64,000 nucleotides of DNA from Pseudoalteromonas shioyasakiensis. GTDB lineage: Bacteria > Pseudomonadota > Gammaproteobacteria > Enterobacterales > Alteromonadaceae. The stretch covers positions 2,662,501-2,726,500 of the forward strand of contig NZ_CP077770.1 of NCBI RefSeq assembly GCF_019134595.1, given 5' to 3'. The notes beneath the pieces are model-generated. The model did no database searches and was not told the origin of the DNA. It saw nothing but the letters and a program-made list of their open reading frames with translations. Below are positions 1 to 8,862 of the stretch, piece after piece (positions within the stretch are counted from its first letter, which is position 1; every line of letters begins with the position of its first letter). A program made the translations under genes and the position numbers.

Positions 1-1
1 A

Positions 2-430
2 CTTGAGATCACCGAAGGTACAGTTATGGACGACCCAAACGAAGCAATTGCAGTCATGCGTTCACTCAGTGCTCGTGGTATTCACCTTGCGATGGATGAC
101 TTTGGCACGGGTTACTCATCTTTAGCCTATCTTAAGCAGTTCCCGCTTAATACCTTAAAAGTTGATAAAGCCTTTATTGATGATATGCAATCAGAGCGTG
201 GCCGCAATATGGTCGACTCAATTGTGACCATTGCCCATAACCTTGATTTGCATGTAGTTGCAGAAGGGGTTGAACAAGCCGAACAGGTTGTGATGTTAGA
301 GCAGTTAAAGTGTCAGACGGTTCAAGGCTACTATTACTCTAAGCCACTGTCTCAGCCTGAATTTACCGCCTTCCTACAAAAACAACTCGATAAATCTGCG
401 CCTAGCCTGTTAAAAACAGCAGAAATTTAA
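2..430 (+). CDS. EAL-domain protein, C-terminal part (gene enters from left edge)
   Basis: The reading frame is open from base 2, so this is the last 142 residues of a longer protein whose start lies outside the window. It is the second half of an EAL domain, which hydrolyses cyclic-di-GMP. Visible motifs are LEITEG (variant of the usual LELTES), DDFGTGYSSL with the metal-binding Asp pair, KVDKAFI with the conserved Lys, VAEGVE with the conserved Glu, and QGYYYSKP. These are the residues expected of an active phosphodiesterase, but the N-terminal EAL signature and any sensor or GGDEF domain cannot be seen. Its stop overlaps by 4 bases the stop of the small minus-strand ORF that follows. Confidence 0.9.
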   Translation, partial: LEITEGTVMDDPNEAIAVMRSLSARGIHLAMDDFGTGYSSLAYLKQFPLNTLKVDKAFIDDMQSERGRNMVDSIVTIAHNLDLHVVAEGVEQAEQVVMLEQLKCQTVQGYYYSKPLSQPEFTAFLQKQLDKSAPSLLKTAEI

Positions 431-633
431 GGTCGCCAGCCACAAGATTGGCGGCCAACATGGCGCACAAAAGCGCGGCGATAATGCACGTTAAATAAAC
501 ACCAAGCGACAGGCCCAAGCACTCCACCTAACAGCATCCAACGCTTTACCGGCATTCCTTTAGATAGAGACTCTAAATACATCACCAAAATAAATACACA
601 GCTCAAAAATACAAATAACACACAGCACCTCAT
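427..633 (-). CDS. small membrane protein, probably frameshifted (true start perhaps at 685)
   Basis: A 68-codon ORF that I do not recognise. It has two hydrophobic stretches separated by a basic turn (KGMPVKRW) and a basic C-terminal tail, so a small inner-membrane protein is likely. The ATG at 633 has no good ribosome site. A better start, ATG at 685 preceded by AGAGGG, opens another frame beginning MSEVLKPAEIMYTAADFNE that would run into this one if two bases were restored in the CA/TG repeat at 619-624. The joined product would be about 86 residues. Either the gene is broken, the sequence has an error, or only the shorter ORF is used. Function unknown. Confidence 0.45.
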   Translation of the reverse strand: MRCCVLFVFLSCVFILVMYLESLSKGMPVKRWMLLGGVLGPVAWCLFNVHYRRAFVRHVGRQSCGWRP

Positions 634-843
634 TAAAATCAGCGGCAGTGTACATAATTTCAGCAGGCTTTAAAACTTCACTCATGCTATACCCTCTATA
701 AGGCTTATTTATACTGACCTTTATGGTAATTAACCTTACTTGCTAGGCTGTTGAAATGATGTACAAAAACCAACCTTTTTGCTATTATCGGAACGTGCTA
801 TCAGCACAAAGGAATATACAAAAAATAATTATGAGGAATCGTT

Positions 844-1320
844 ATGTCTGAAGAATCAGCTAACATCTATGAAGCGCCAGAAGCTGAGCTTACTCAGCAA
901 AATACCGGCGGTAATAAACCTATTTTAAACTTTGACCGCTTCTCTGCTTGGGGCGTATTCTTTTTAAGTCTTATCACATTGGGTATATACGCAATTTACT
1001 GGCTAGTAAGCCGCACAAACAAAGCAAACGCGCTTGCCAAACATCAAGTTAACCAAAACCTAGTTTATGGTTACATTGCCCTTTACGTAATTAACATTGC
1101 AGTAGCGTTTACATCAATACCTGAAGTATTTTCTTCTATAATCTCAATTATTACTTTTATTGTTGGCCTAGTATTTATTTTCTCGTTACGTGCCTCACTT
1201 AAAGAGCTAATTAATGAAGGCAGTAACGAACCAGTGCATTTAAGTGGCATACTGACATTTTTCTTTTATGCTATTTATTTCCAATACAAAATTAATGAAG
1301 CCATTGATAATCAAAAATAA
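844..1320 (+). CDS. DUF4234-family integral membrane protein
   Basis: A 158-residue protein with an acidic soluble N-terminus (about 30 residues) followed by roughly four hydrophobic segments near residues 33-54, 72-90, 97-115 and 132-147. The stretch FDRFSAWGVFFLSLITLGIYAI with YWLVSRTNKAN is typical of DUF4234 proteins, which have no established function. The start is preceded by GAGGAA at 833-838, a good ribosome site. The gene appears monocistronic and ends just before a strong bidirectional terminator shared with the convergent DUF58 gene. Family assignment is from pattern recognition; function is not inferred. Confidence 0.75.
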   Translation: MSEESANIYEAPEAELTQQNTGGNKPILNFDRFSAWGVFFLSLITLGIYAIYWLVSRTNKANALAKHQVNQNLVYGYIALYVINIAVAFTSIPEVFSSIISIITFIVGLVFIFSLRASLKELINEGSNEPVHLSGILTFFFYAIYFQYKINEAIDNQK

Positions 1321-1342
1321 TCGTTTCGCTTATTAGCGAATA

Positions 1343-1371
1343 AAAAAGGCATTGAATTCAATGCCTTTTTT
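1343..1371. terminator. bidirectional rho-independent terminator
   Basis: A perfect inverted repeat, AGGCATTGAATTCAATGCCT, is flanked by A-rich sequence on the left and T-rich sequence on the right, so it can act on both strands. It separates the DUF4234 gene (plus) from the convergent DUF58 gene that ends the minus-strand operon. Confidence 0.85.
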
Positions 1372-1393
1372 ATTGCGGGTTGCTATTAGGTAA

Positions 1394-2713
1394 TTACAAT
1401 GCCCCGGAGTGCTTCACATTTAAATAGGTGTTAAGCACATGCGGTAGTAGCTGCTCAGGGTTACAATCTATAGCTATTACCCCTTGTTTTTTCAGCTTCG
1501 CCATATTGGCTTTATGTGAATTTAAAAGCGCTAATGCTGCACAATAGCTGGTTGCATCTTCGTACTTTTCAATAGGCTCATCGAGCACCTCATTTACCGC
1601 CCGATTATTAATATTAATAAGTGCCACTAAGTGGTGTTTTTGTAATAGCTTAATTGCAGGCATTAACTCATCAATGCTTTGCTCATCAAGGGTGGTGACT
1701 AATAACACTAAAGAGCGCTTACTGCGCTTGGCGATTAATTGGTTTACAGCCACTAAATAGTCACTGCTGCTCTTATCTGGGTATAGATCATAAAAGTGAT
1801 TCATCACCCGTGATACATTCTGCGCGCCTTTTACATCGGGTAACCAGCGCAGGTTTTGGTTAAAGCTTTGCATGCTAAACCAATCACCTTGCTTTAAAAC
1901 TGTGTGCGACAGTAGTAGCAATGCATTTAAAGCATGATCAAAGTGGCTGCCTTCATTGGCTTCTATGGCCATTTTTTTAGAAGCGTCTAGCATCACTATG
2001 ACATGTTGATTTTGCTCTTCTTGATACTCACGAGAAATAAGTTTTCGACGCTTACTGGTCGCCTGCCAGTCTATCTGCCTAACACTATCACCTTGGCGAT
2101 ATTCACGTAACTGCTGAAACTCGATACCATCACCGCGCTTTTTAGTGAGCTTTAAGCCTGAAATAGGCTTATTCACTACGCCATTTAAATGCTGCTTTGA
2201 AGTAACCCGGCTAAAATCGGGATACACTTTTAATTGAATTGCTTGCGCAGCTAACCAGTTTGTTTGCCAAAGGCCAAATGGCGACCCGACCCTAAGCTCA
2301 ATGGCACTTATTTGCGCATCACCTCGTTTGTGAGCACGTAAGCTAATGCTCTGCTTTGCTTGTTGCATTGCATCTATAAACACCGTTTGCTGTGGCTTTT
2401 GTAGCTCAATTGCATTACTTAAATGAACACTGACATCTAGCATGGTCGCATGCTTCGCTTTATTTTTAATCACTACCTGCAATGCTTGGCGGCGATACAA
2501 AGCCATGTTGAGACTCGTTTGTGCACTTACTTCAATTAAAGGCTCTGACTTCGCTGCCATATAATCTACAAATGCAGCCAATAAAGGCACTAAGAGCAAG
2601 GCCGTTAGCACTAAGCTATCAACTGATGCAATGGCACAGACAAGCAACAATAACAGCAGCAAAGCTGTTAATTGTATTAAGCGTTTTGCAGGTCTATGCT
2701 TGATGCGTTTCAT
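1394..2713 (-). CDS. DUF58 protein of the first MoxR operon
   Basis: A 439-residue protein with two hydrophobic segments near the N-terminus (about residues 12-52), a beta-rich middle, and the DUF58 signature near residue 200: REYRQGDSVRQIDW followed by a basic SKRRKLISREY. Behind it is a von Willebrand A-like fold starting VIVMLDASKKM, in which the usual metal-site DxSxS is altered to DASKK. DUF58 proteins are encoded with MoxR ATPases and are thought to be their membrane-anchored partners. The start overlaps the end of the upstream moxR gene by 4 bases, implying coupled translation. It is the last gene of a six-gene operon. The precise cellular role is unknown. Confidence 0.85.
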   Translation of the reverse strand: MKRIKHRPAKRLIQLTALLLLLLLVCAIASVDSLVLTALLLVPLLAAFVDYMAAKSEPLIEVSAQTSLNMALYRRQALQVVIKNKAKHATMLDVSVHLSNAIELQKPQQTVFIDAMQQAKQSISLRAHKRGDAQISAIELRVGSPFGLWQTNWLAAQAIQLKVYPDFSRVTSKQHLNGVVNKPISGLKLTKKRGDGIEFQQLREYRQGDSVRQIDWQATSKRRKLISREYQEEQNQHVIVMLDASKKMAIEANEGSHFDHALNALLLLSHTVLKQGDWFSMQSFNQNLRWLPDVKGAQNVSRVMNHFYDLYPDKSSSDYLVAVNQLIAKRSKRSLVLLVTTLDEQSIDELMPAIKLLQKHHLVALININNRAVNEVLDEPIEKYEDATSYCAALALLNSHKANMAKLKKQGVIAIDCNPEQLLPHVLNTYLNVKHSGAL

Positions 2714-3693
2714 GAGCGTGGCGCTTCAACACTGGCTAAAATGGCATTGATCACTTCATCGAATGACACCCCTTCCAGCTCCAAATCAGCCGATAAAATT
2801 AATCGGTGTCTTAAAATATTCACTGACACTGACTTCACATCATCTGGGGTTACAAAGTCACGGCCATTCATTAATGCCATTACTTTTGCCGCTTTAATGA
2901 TATTAATTGACGCACGTAACCCTGCGCCGTGCAGTACACCTTGCCAAGTTCGTGAACTACGCACTATATCAACTGCATAATTAAGTATTTGTTCGTCTAC
3001 TAAGATATCTGCACAAAGCTGTTTAATTTCTGCAATACGCTTAGCATCCAAGACTGCTGGCAGCTGCTCTACTTTGGTTTCATTAGAGACAATTTGTGTA
3101 TTCAGTTTTAAAAGCTCAACTTCCGATTCATGAGAAGGAAAACCAAGCTCCACTTTCATCATAAAGCGATCTAATTCAGCCTCAGGCAGTGGGTACGTCC
3201 CTTCTTGATCTAATGGGTTTTGAGTGGCTAATACCATAAACGGTGAATCAATAGATAATGACTCGCCATCAATGGTGATTTGTTGCTCTTGCATCACCTC
3301 AAGAAGAGCTGATTGCGTTTTAGCTGGTGCACGGTTGATTTCATCAGCCAGCAAAATATTAGTAAATGCTGGGCCTTTTTTGATATTAAATTCACCTGAT
3401 TTCATATCATACAAACTATGGCCAACAACATCTGAAGGCATTAAATCCGGTGTAAACTGCACTCGCGAAAAGTCTACATTTAAGCTTTTTGCTAAAGCTC
3501 TAACCAGTAGCGTTTTACCAAGCCCAGGAACCCCTTCAAGTAACACATGGCCGCCCGCAAAGAGTACCGTAAGCACATTTTCAACAATGGCATCTTGACC
3601 AACTAACACACGCGAAATGTTATGCTTTACTTGTTTTACTGCATCAGCTGCCTCAACTAAGCTCATGCGATTAGTGTCTAATTCCGTGCTCAT
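2710..3693 (-). CDS. MoxR-family AAA+ ATPase (first copy)
   Basis: A 327-residue AAA+ ATPase with Walker A GVPGLGKT at residues 54-61, Walker B LLADEIN at 114-120, and the MoxR motif QNPLDQEGTYPLPEAELDRF. The length and motif spacing fit the MoxR group, ATPases believed to act as chaperones that assemble or activate protein complexes, often with von Willebrand A proteins. It overlaps both neighbours by 4 bases (DUF4350 upstream, DUF58 downstream), so the three are made together. A second MoxR lies at 13798-14754 in a differently composed operon. The substrate cannot be told from sequence. Confidence 0.9.
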   Translation of the reverse strand: MSTELDTNRMSLVEAADAVKQVKHNISRVLVGQDAIVENVLTVLFAGGHVLLEGVPGLGKTLLVRALAKSLNVDFSRVQFTPDLMPSDVVGHSLYDMKSGEFNIKKGPAFTNILLADEINRAPAKTQSALLEVMQEQQITIDGESLSIDSPFMVLATQNPLDQEGTYPLPEAELDRFMMKVELGFPSHESEVELLKLNTQIVSNETKVEQLPAVLDAKRIAEIKQLCADILVDEQILNYAVDIVRSSRTWQGVLHGAGLRASINIIKAAKVMALMNGRDFVTPDDVKSVSVNILRHRLILSADLELEGVSFDEVINAILASVEAPRS

Positions 3694-4838
3694 AAGGCAT
3701 TCCTTAATTGTTTAAATCGTTTTATATATTCTGTTCGTTGTTCTTTGGACTCAGGCAACTTGCTAGCAAGCAACTCAGCCACCTGTTGTTTTTCAAAATG
3801 AGTTAAATTAGCGATGATCTGCGCCTGCTTTTCAGCGCTAAGCATCTTAAAGTTAGGCACTCGCGACTCTACTTTGGCGTAAAAATCTTTCTTGAGTGCA
3901 GTAAATAACACGGCTTCGTGACCATGCTCAGAATAAAAGTTTGCTACTGCTCGAATATGCTGGTTAAAGCTGGTTTTTATATCGAAGTCAGGAGCATAAG
4001 AGCGGCCGATGCGACTACTGATATGCCACACCGCAAGCACAATTAATAACAGCAACGTCACCACAAATTGCCAGCTCCAGTGCCATAATTTGGCAAACCA
4101 ATTTGGGTAAGTCAGGTAAGGTACATAGGTTACTTTTTCAGCCCCTTTACTTAACCAAAGTAATAAACTGCCATGATCCAGATGGCGAAGTCGGTAATTG
4201 GTAAAAGGTAACAGCGATGGCATCACAATGACCCTACCTTGACCAAATGCAAAGTCACACATCAAGGTGTCGCCATTATCATTATTGGTACTCACACCGG
4301 GGCAGTTTTCAATAAAAAAGGCACGGCTTAGCTCAAGGTCAAGCTGAGTGTTTTCATCAATTGATAAATTACTATTTTTATTCCCTTCTTTGAGCATCGC
4401 AAAATCATATTCAAACACATCTTCTTGGCTTTCTACATTGAGGCCAAGCTGACTAAAAAATACTGTGCTATCAATCGCCAGCTCATCACGTTGCCTGTTT
4501 AATACATAAATTAAACGTCCGCCATCAGCGACCCAATCAGCAAGTTGTACATCTAACTGGTAAGAGTCAGCAAGCACCGCCTCATCCAAAATTAAGATAC
4601 TTTGTGGGTCTATGTTTAACTCATCACTTTGTGCTTGCTCTGCCAAGCGTTTGTTTTTATTCCAATCGATACCATTGGCTTTAAGTAGCCGCTTAGCCAT
4701 CGTAAAGTTATCTTTTGCCACATCACTATGAAAGCCAATTTCGATTTCTTTTTTCTGCCAATCTAAAGAAGCAATACCAGCAATAACAAATAAGCTAAAC
4801 ACCACTAGCACTGCTATGAGCACAAATTTAAGCTTCAT
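3690..4838 (-). CDS. DUF4350-domain membrane protein
   Basis: A 382-residue protein with an N-terminal hydrophobic segment (residues 4-24), a soluble region of about 220 residues, a second membrane segment (about 252-272) and a basic C-terminal domain. The soluble part resembles the glutamine-amidotransferase-like fold of DUF4350 (ILDEAVLAD, WVADGGRLIYVLNR) without an evident catalytic Cys-His-Glu triad, suggesting ligand binding or a scaffold role. It sits between DUF4129 and MoxR genes, overlapping both (11 and 4 bases). DUF4350 proteins occur typically in such MoxR operons. Function is unknown. Confidence 0.75.
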   Translation of the reverse strand: MKLKFVLIAVLVVFSLFVIAGIASLDWQKKEIEIGFHSDVAKDNFTMAKRLLKANGIDWNKNKRLAEQAQSDELNIDPQSILILDEAVLADSYQLDVQLADWVADGGRLIYVLNRQRDELAIDSTVFFSQLGLNVESQEDVFEYDFAMLKEGNKNSNLSIDENTQLDLELSRAFFIENCPGVSTNNDNGDTLMCDFAFGQGRVIVMPSLLPFTNYRLRHLDHGSLLLWLSKGAEKVTYVPYLTYPNWFAKLWHWSWQFVVTLLLLIVLAVWHISSRIGRSYAPDFDIKTSFNQHIRAVANFYSEHGHEAVLFTALKKDFYAKVESRVPNFKMLSAEKQAQIIANLTHFEKQQVAELLASKLPESKEQRTEYIKRFKQLRNAL

Positions 4839-6288
4839 GGGCTTGCTCCTTAGTCTCTGCGGTCATTGCCGTAATTTGCTCAGTCAGCTCGATAAAGTCG
4901 ATATCAGGGGTTTTATGGCCCCACGCAACCGTGACCCACGCAGAAAATAAGCGGGCAAAAATTGCTTGCCCTTGATTTGGCACCCTAGCATCAATTGCAC
5001 GTTTACATTCGCGCTCAGTCATCGAGCGGTGCAAGCGCACTTCATGCTGTTGCTGCGCCCAACTCAGCGCATGATGAAGCAAATACGCCAGTGCCAAGCG
5101 GTGCTCACCTTGCTCAAAACATTGCTTTGCTGCAGCAATTAAATCTGCTGGTAAATCCTTCTTTTTAATTTCTGCAAATAAGGTTGGGATAACTGGCTGT
5201 TCATTCACTTTACTGCGCTCAGGCAAGCTTAAGTTGGCAAAAAAGCCACGCTTTTGCATCAGATAATAAACTAGCCAAATAACTAATAAACCGACCAATA
5301 CCCAAACTAACACGCCAAACACTTCACCAATGGCAGTAAACACATCGATAAGCCAAGACCAGTCACCCTCTGATGAACTCGCTTTCGCTTCGACATTTGG
5401 CACCCAAGTAGTCTCAGTTTCGATGACATTGGGCTCATTATAAAGAGCCGTAACTTGCTCTTTTACCGCTTGCTTATCGATTTGCTCTGCATAGCTTGTT
5501 GATGGTTGCAGCGTAAACGTTGTCAGCATAAGTAGTGCTACAGCACTGACTACGCCTGCAAGACGGGTGCGAATATTTTTAAATGCCAGCTCGATATCCC
5601 AGCCTTCTAGTTCAACTCGGCGGTGTAAATATGCAAGAAATCCACCTGTGACAAATAACGGCGCCACTAATGAAATACTGAAGATATAAATAAAGTTAAA
5701 CGCTATCTCAACCCAGATTGGCGCTTCGAATATTTGGTACATGGCTTCTTGTGCAGAGAATGAATGGGGCACAAGTGCAATTGTCAGCGCAGATATACCC
5801 ATTAATAAGATAAACTCAAAATGTACACAGAACAGCATCCACAATGTCTGCTTAGGCTTAGTTGAAGCAAACAACACCTGCTTACGCTTAGTTTTGCGCT
5901 CACCTGATAGTCGTTCAAGTTGCTCTACAGGGGCTAAAAATGCTCTGTTTGGGCTGAGCCTAAAAACGGTTAAATGCGCTAACATATCAGCGATTTTTAA
6001 CTGCTTGAGTGACTTTAAGCTACTCATTATGTTGACTGGCTGATTGAAAACCGCTTTTGACATGTAATCGAGTAAAGGTCGCTCAAATACAGGTTTAAGC
6101 CACCAAACAACAAAGCCACCTATGCCCCAGCTTAATAAAAAGCCGACAATCAAAAATACGGGTACTGCCATCATCAAATACAAAGAAACCAATGCCACAG
6201 CATGCTGCTTAACTAGCAACACTGTTAAATCAAAGGTTTCGTAAGCACTGCGCTTGCGAGGATTGAAGCTAAGGCGATTAAGCTCCAT
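4828..6288 (-). CDS. DUF4129-type membrane protein of the MoxR operon
   Basis: A 486-residue protein starting MELNRLSFNPRKRSAYETFD. The ATG at 6288 is chosen because AGAGGAATG places a ribosome site 6-7 bases upstream; an in-frame upstream start at 6342 would lie deep inside the preceding gene. The protein has several membrane segments (about residues 30-70, 150-215, 245-262 and 310-336) and a soluble C-terminal domain with the pattern EQGEHRLALAYLLHHAL and RSMTERECKRA seen in DUF4129. It overlaps the SpoIIM-like gene by 11 bases. DUF4129 is common in operons with transglutaminase, MoxR and DUF58 genes; its biochemical role is not established. Confidence 0.7.
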   Translation of the reverse strand: MELNRLSFNPRKRSAYETFDLTVLLVKQHAVALVSLYLMMAVPVFLIVGFLLSWGIGGFVVWWLKPVFERPLLDYMSKAVFNQPVNIMSSLKSLKQLKIADMLAHLTVFRLSPNRAFLAPVEQLERLSGERKTKRKQVLFASTKPKQTLWMLFCVHFEFILLMGISALTIALVPHSFSAQEAMYQIFEAPIWVEIAFNFIYIFSISLVAPLFVTGGFLAYLHRRVELEGWDIELAFKNIRTRLAGVVSAVALLMLTTFTLQPSTSYAEQIDKQAVKEQVTALYNEPNVIETETTWVPNVEAKASSSEGDWSWLIDVFTAIGEVFGVLVWVLVGLLVIWLVYYLMQKRGFFANLSLPERSKVNEQPVIPTLFAEIKKKDLPADLIAAAKQCFEQGEHRLALAYLLHHALSWAQQQHEVRLHRSMTERECKRAIDARVPNQGQAIFARLFSAWVTVAWGHKTPDIDFIELTEQITAMTAETKEQAHEA

Positions 6289-7228
6289 AGCGCATTCCTC
6301 TGTATAAGCGAAAAATGACATAAGCCCAACAACCGCTGCCAACTAAATATTTAACTTCGTTAGCAATATCACGGGGTGACCAAAATGCTTCGATAAAAGC
6401 GGCAATGACTAACATCAAAAATGCTCCAACAATCAGTGGAAGCGCTTTTTGTGCAGCCTGTTTCATTGCATGTGCACGGGTATACTGCCCAGGATTTAAC
6501 AAGCCGTAACCTATTTGACACCCGGCCGCTGAGGCAATGATGATAGCGGTTAACTCAAACGAGCCATGGGTTATTACAAACGAAAAAAACGGCCCTTCAA
6601 ATCCAACATTCACAATGTGAGCTGCAACAGCACCAAAATAAAAACTATTGAACAATAGGAAAAAAGCAGCGCCAACACAGAACAATACGCCACCTGCAAA
6701 CATCTGAAATGCGATACCAATGTTATTGTAGATATAGACCCCGAACATCATCAGATCTTGCGATGCGCCGCGCTCAGCCGATTGAACGCTACCACTAGGG
6801 TTATACATTTGTTCGATATTAAGTACTGTGCCTTGCCCTAAAAATGTATACGCAGCATCAGGGTCGATTGTCACCCAAATAAAAGCAATTAAGGCCAATC
6901 CCCAAAATGCCAATAAGTTAATACCAAGCATTAAACGATTTTCATACAGTGCACGCGGAAATGCCGTGCGGGCCACATGCCATATTTCAGAAAATTGATT
7001 GCTTCGAGATAAATAAAGACGCTTCTGCCCTAACTGTACCAACCTGTTTATTTGCTCAATCAACACCGGGCTGTATTGACGACTTTGGGCAATGGCTAAA
7101 TCATTACAGACTTTGCGATACAAGTTAGGGAAATTAACAGGTAAAGACTCCGCACTATTTTTCTCGCAAAGCGCTTCAAACTCATCCCAACTGACGCTAT
7201 TTGATTTTACAAATTGAGTTTGCTTCAT
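6278..7228 (-). CDS. SpoIIM-like (stage II sporulation M family) membrane protein
   Basis: A 316-residue protein: a soluble N-terminal helical region of about 95 residues (FEALCEK... QSRQYSPVLIEQINRLVQLG), then about six membrane segments. The pattern YIYNNIGIAFQMFAGG and VITHGSFELTAIIIASAAG is characteristic of the SpoIIM/DUF95 family, named after a Bacillus protein needed for engulfment. Non-sporulating bacteria carry it in MoxR operons beside RDD proteins, so no link to sporulation is implied. The His-Gly-x-x-Glu segment inside a membrane helix is the most conserved part. It overlaps the RDD gene by 4 bases. Confidence 0.85.
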   Translation of the reverse strand: MKQTQFVKSNSVSWDEFEALCEKNSAESLPVNFPNLYRKVCNDLAIAQSRQYSPVLIEQINRLVQLGQKRLYLSRSNQFSEIWHVARTAFPRALYENRLMLGINLLAFWGLALIAFIWVTIDPDAAYTFLGQGTVLNIEQMYNPSGSVQSAERGASQDLMMFGVYIYNNIGIAFQMFAGGVLFCVGAAFFLLFNSFYFGAVAAHIVNVGFEGPFFSFVITHGSFELTAIIIASAAGCQIGYGLLNPGQYTRAHAMKQAAQKALPLIVGAFLMLVIAAFIEAFWSPRDIANEVKYLVGSGCWAYVIFRLYRGMRYGA

Positions 7229-7953
7229 TGCTTACCCTCCTGCTGCGGGTAATCGTTATCGTGTTGAACTTGACCTGCAAAGTGGCGTGCATAGCTAACG
7301 AGCTGCGCCTCAATCTCATGCTCTTCAGCAGAAAACGGTGCTGCTAAAATAGCTGCCAACTCACGGCGCCTTGCATCAGATAATTCATCATGACGCTCTG
7401 CAAAAGCAAGCACCGCTAATTGCTCTTCGGTCGTTAAGCTAATGGTAGGAATATGCACTTCACCTTGAGATAATTCAGGGCGCGTAGCTAACTCATCGTC
7501 GTAAATAACCATGGTGCCTGCAGCCCAATCACCAATGCGTTTAAAACGGTTGTTAAACAACATAACCACAAGGCCTAAGAAATAGCCTATAGGTAGCATA
7601 TCGGCTGGGCGTAGTAGGTTACGCACTACAATTTGCGAAAAGCTTGCTGGTAAGCCATTGTCTTGCACAACACGGATTTTAAGGCGTTTTTTACCCGGCG
7701 TTTGGCCACTTTCCATTTCAAACAGGATGTTATAACCCCATGAAATTAAAAAGTAAGCAATTAATATAAGTCCCTGCCCAGCATCGCCAAAAAATGCCAA
7801 TACCGTACCTACAGCAAGTAAAACCAAACTACGGATAATAAAATCGATAATGTAGGCATAGCTTCGGGCAACAACGCCAGCGGGAGTAATGGCGATATCA
7901 ACGCCTTCGGGGAGTTTGATGTATTCTCTGTTTTCCAATCCGTGGTTCAACAT
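7225..7953 (-). CDS. RDD-family membrane protein, first gene of MoxR operon 1
   Basis: A 242-residue protein with an RDD domain over about residues 25-150: ARSYAYIIDFIIRS at the first helix, a GQTPGKKRLKIRVV motif after the second hydrophobic pair, and RNLLRPADMLP before the third. The C-terminal 90 residues are soluble and charged (EEQLAVLAFAERHDELSDARR). RDD proteins are small membrane proteins; some have been linked to ion exchange, but the role here is unknown. This is the promoter-proximal gene of the six-gene operon running to 1394. No promoter upstream of 7953 was clear enough to call. Confidence 0.85.
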   Translation of the reverse strand: MLNHGLENREYIKLPEGVDIAITPAGVVARSYAYIIDFIIRSLVLLAVGTVLAFFGDAGQGLILIAYFLISWGYNILFEMESGQTPGKKRLKIRVVQDNGLPASFSQIVVRNLLRPADMLPIGYFLGLVVMLFNNRFKRIGDWAAGTMVIYDDELATRPELSQGEVHIPTISLTTEEQLAVLAFAERHDELSDARRRELAAILAAPFSAEEHEIEAQLVSYARHFAGQVQHDNDYPQQEGKQ

Positions 7954-8060
7954 TAATCTACTACTGGTATTTATTATTGTTTTCGTAAGCCAATAATAAT
8001 GCGCGTTTTTCGTTCCTTTTTCAATGAATTTTGTTATGAGCGCGTTACAAATAAAACAAA

Positions 8061-8084
8061 AAAACCGGCTATAAGCCGGCTTTC
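8061..8084 (-). terminator. rho-independent terminator of efpL
   Basis: On the minus strand the stem AGCCGGCTTATAGCCGGTT is followed by a run of T, 16 bases after the efpL stop codon. Confidence 0.85.
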
Positions 8085-8099
8085 AAAGGGGTTACAGAA

Positions 8100-8672
8100 T
8101 TATTTTTCTGCGCGACCCATAAATTTATGCTCAACGGTATTAATACGAATACGGTCGCCTGTTGAAATATGCTCAGGAACTTGAATCGTTAAACCCGTTG
8201 TTAAACGTGCAGGCTTTGAACGTGCACTTGCTGAAGCGCCCTTGATTGAAGGGTCTGTTTCTTCAACTACAAGCTCAACACTCGATGGTAAATCTAAGCC
8301 AACTGGCGAGCCATCAATCACAATAACGTGAAGACCTTGAGTTTCTTCATTAACGAACAAAATCTCTTCGCTGATTGCTTCTTTATTTAGGTTATATGGC
8401 GTGTAGTCTTCGTTATCCATGAAAACATACTCTTCACCGTCAATGTAAGAGAACATAGCTTCACGACGAATGAGATCAGCAAGCTTTAGCATGTCGCTGT
8501 CTTTAAATGTTTCATCAACTTTACCACCTGTTACCACATCGTATAAACGCATGCGGTATAAACTGCCACCAGCACGACCTTGTGGTACAGAACGTTGAAT
8601 ATCTTTAACTACTAAAACACGGCCGTTATGCTCGATAGCGGCGCCTTTTTTAACTTCACTTGCCTTAGGCAT
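8100..8672 (-). CDS. efpL: EfpL (YeiP), elongation factor P-like protein
   Basis: A 190-residue three-domain EF-P-like protein. The N-terminal KOW-like domain carries the loop [18 protein letters not shown], where true EF-P has its modified lysine; here the tip has Arg, as in the YeiP/EfpL group. The C-terminal part contains [20 protein letters not shown] and TGDRIRIN, the EF-P C-terminal signature. EfpL binds the ribosome and relieves stalling at proline-rich and some other sequences; it needs no lysine modification. The gene stands alone, with a terminator directly downstream and a plausible promoter at 8704-8731. Closest match by eye is Escherichia coli YeiP. Confidence 0.93.
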   Translation of the reverse strand: MPKASEVKKGAAIEHNGRVLVVKDIQRSVPQGRAGGSLYRMRLYDVVTGGKVDETFKDSDMLKLADLIRREAMFSYIDGEEYVFMDNEDYTPYNLNKEAISEEILFVNEETQGLHVIVIDGSPVGLDLPSSVELVVEETDPSIKGASASARSKPARLTTGLTIQVPEHISTGDRIRINTVEHKFMGRAEK

Positions 8673-8703
8673 GGGTGTATTCCTATCGTTTTTTGATGAC
8701 AGA

Positions 8704-8731
8704 AATTTACCACGTAATGGCTTTTGTTCAA
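8704..8731 (-). promoter_or_regulatory. candidate sigma-70 promoter of efpL
   Basis: On the minus strand TTGAAC (8731-8726), a 16-base spacer and TAAATT (8709-8704) lie 32-59 bases before the efpL start. Both hexamers match four or more consensus positions. A weak call made by eye. Confidence 0.35.
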
Positions 8732-8862
8732 TAAAAATTTACAGTTTTGACTCGCAGCCGTTATTTATTCGACTTTTCAGCAAATTATGATAATAGTTGT
8801 CTCAAAACTACGAAAAAGCTGCTATGTTTATAACTACGAAAAATGACTTCAAGGATTGGATC

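Noticed and set aside
7999-8184. Plus-strand ORF over the efpL terminator
   Set aside because: It covers the terminator and the antisense end of efpL and has no homology or ribosome site.
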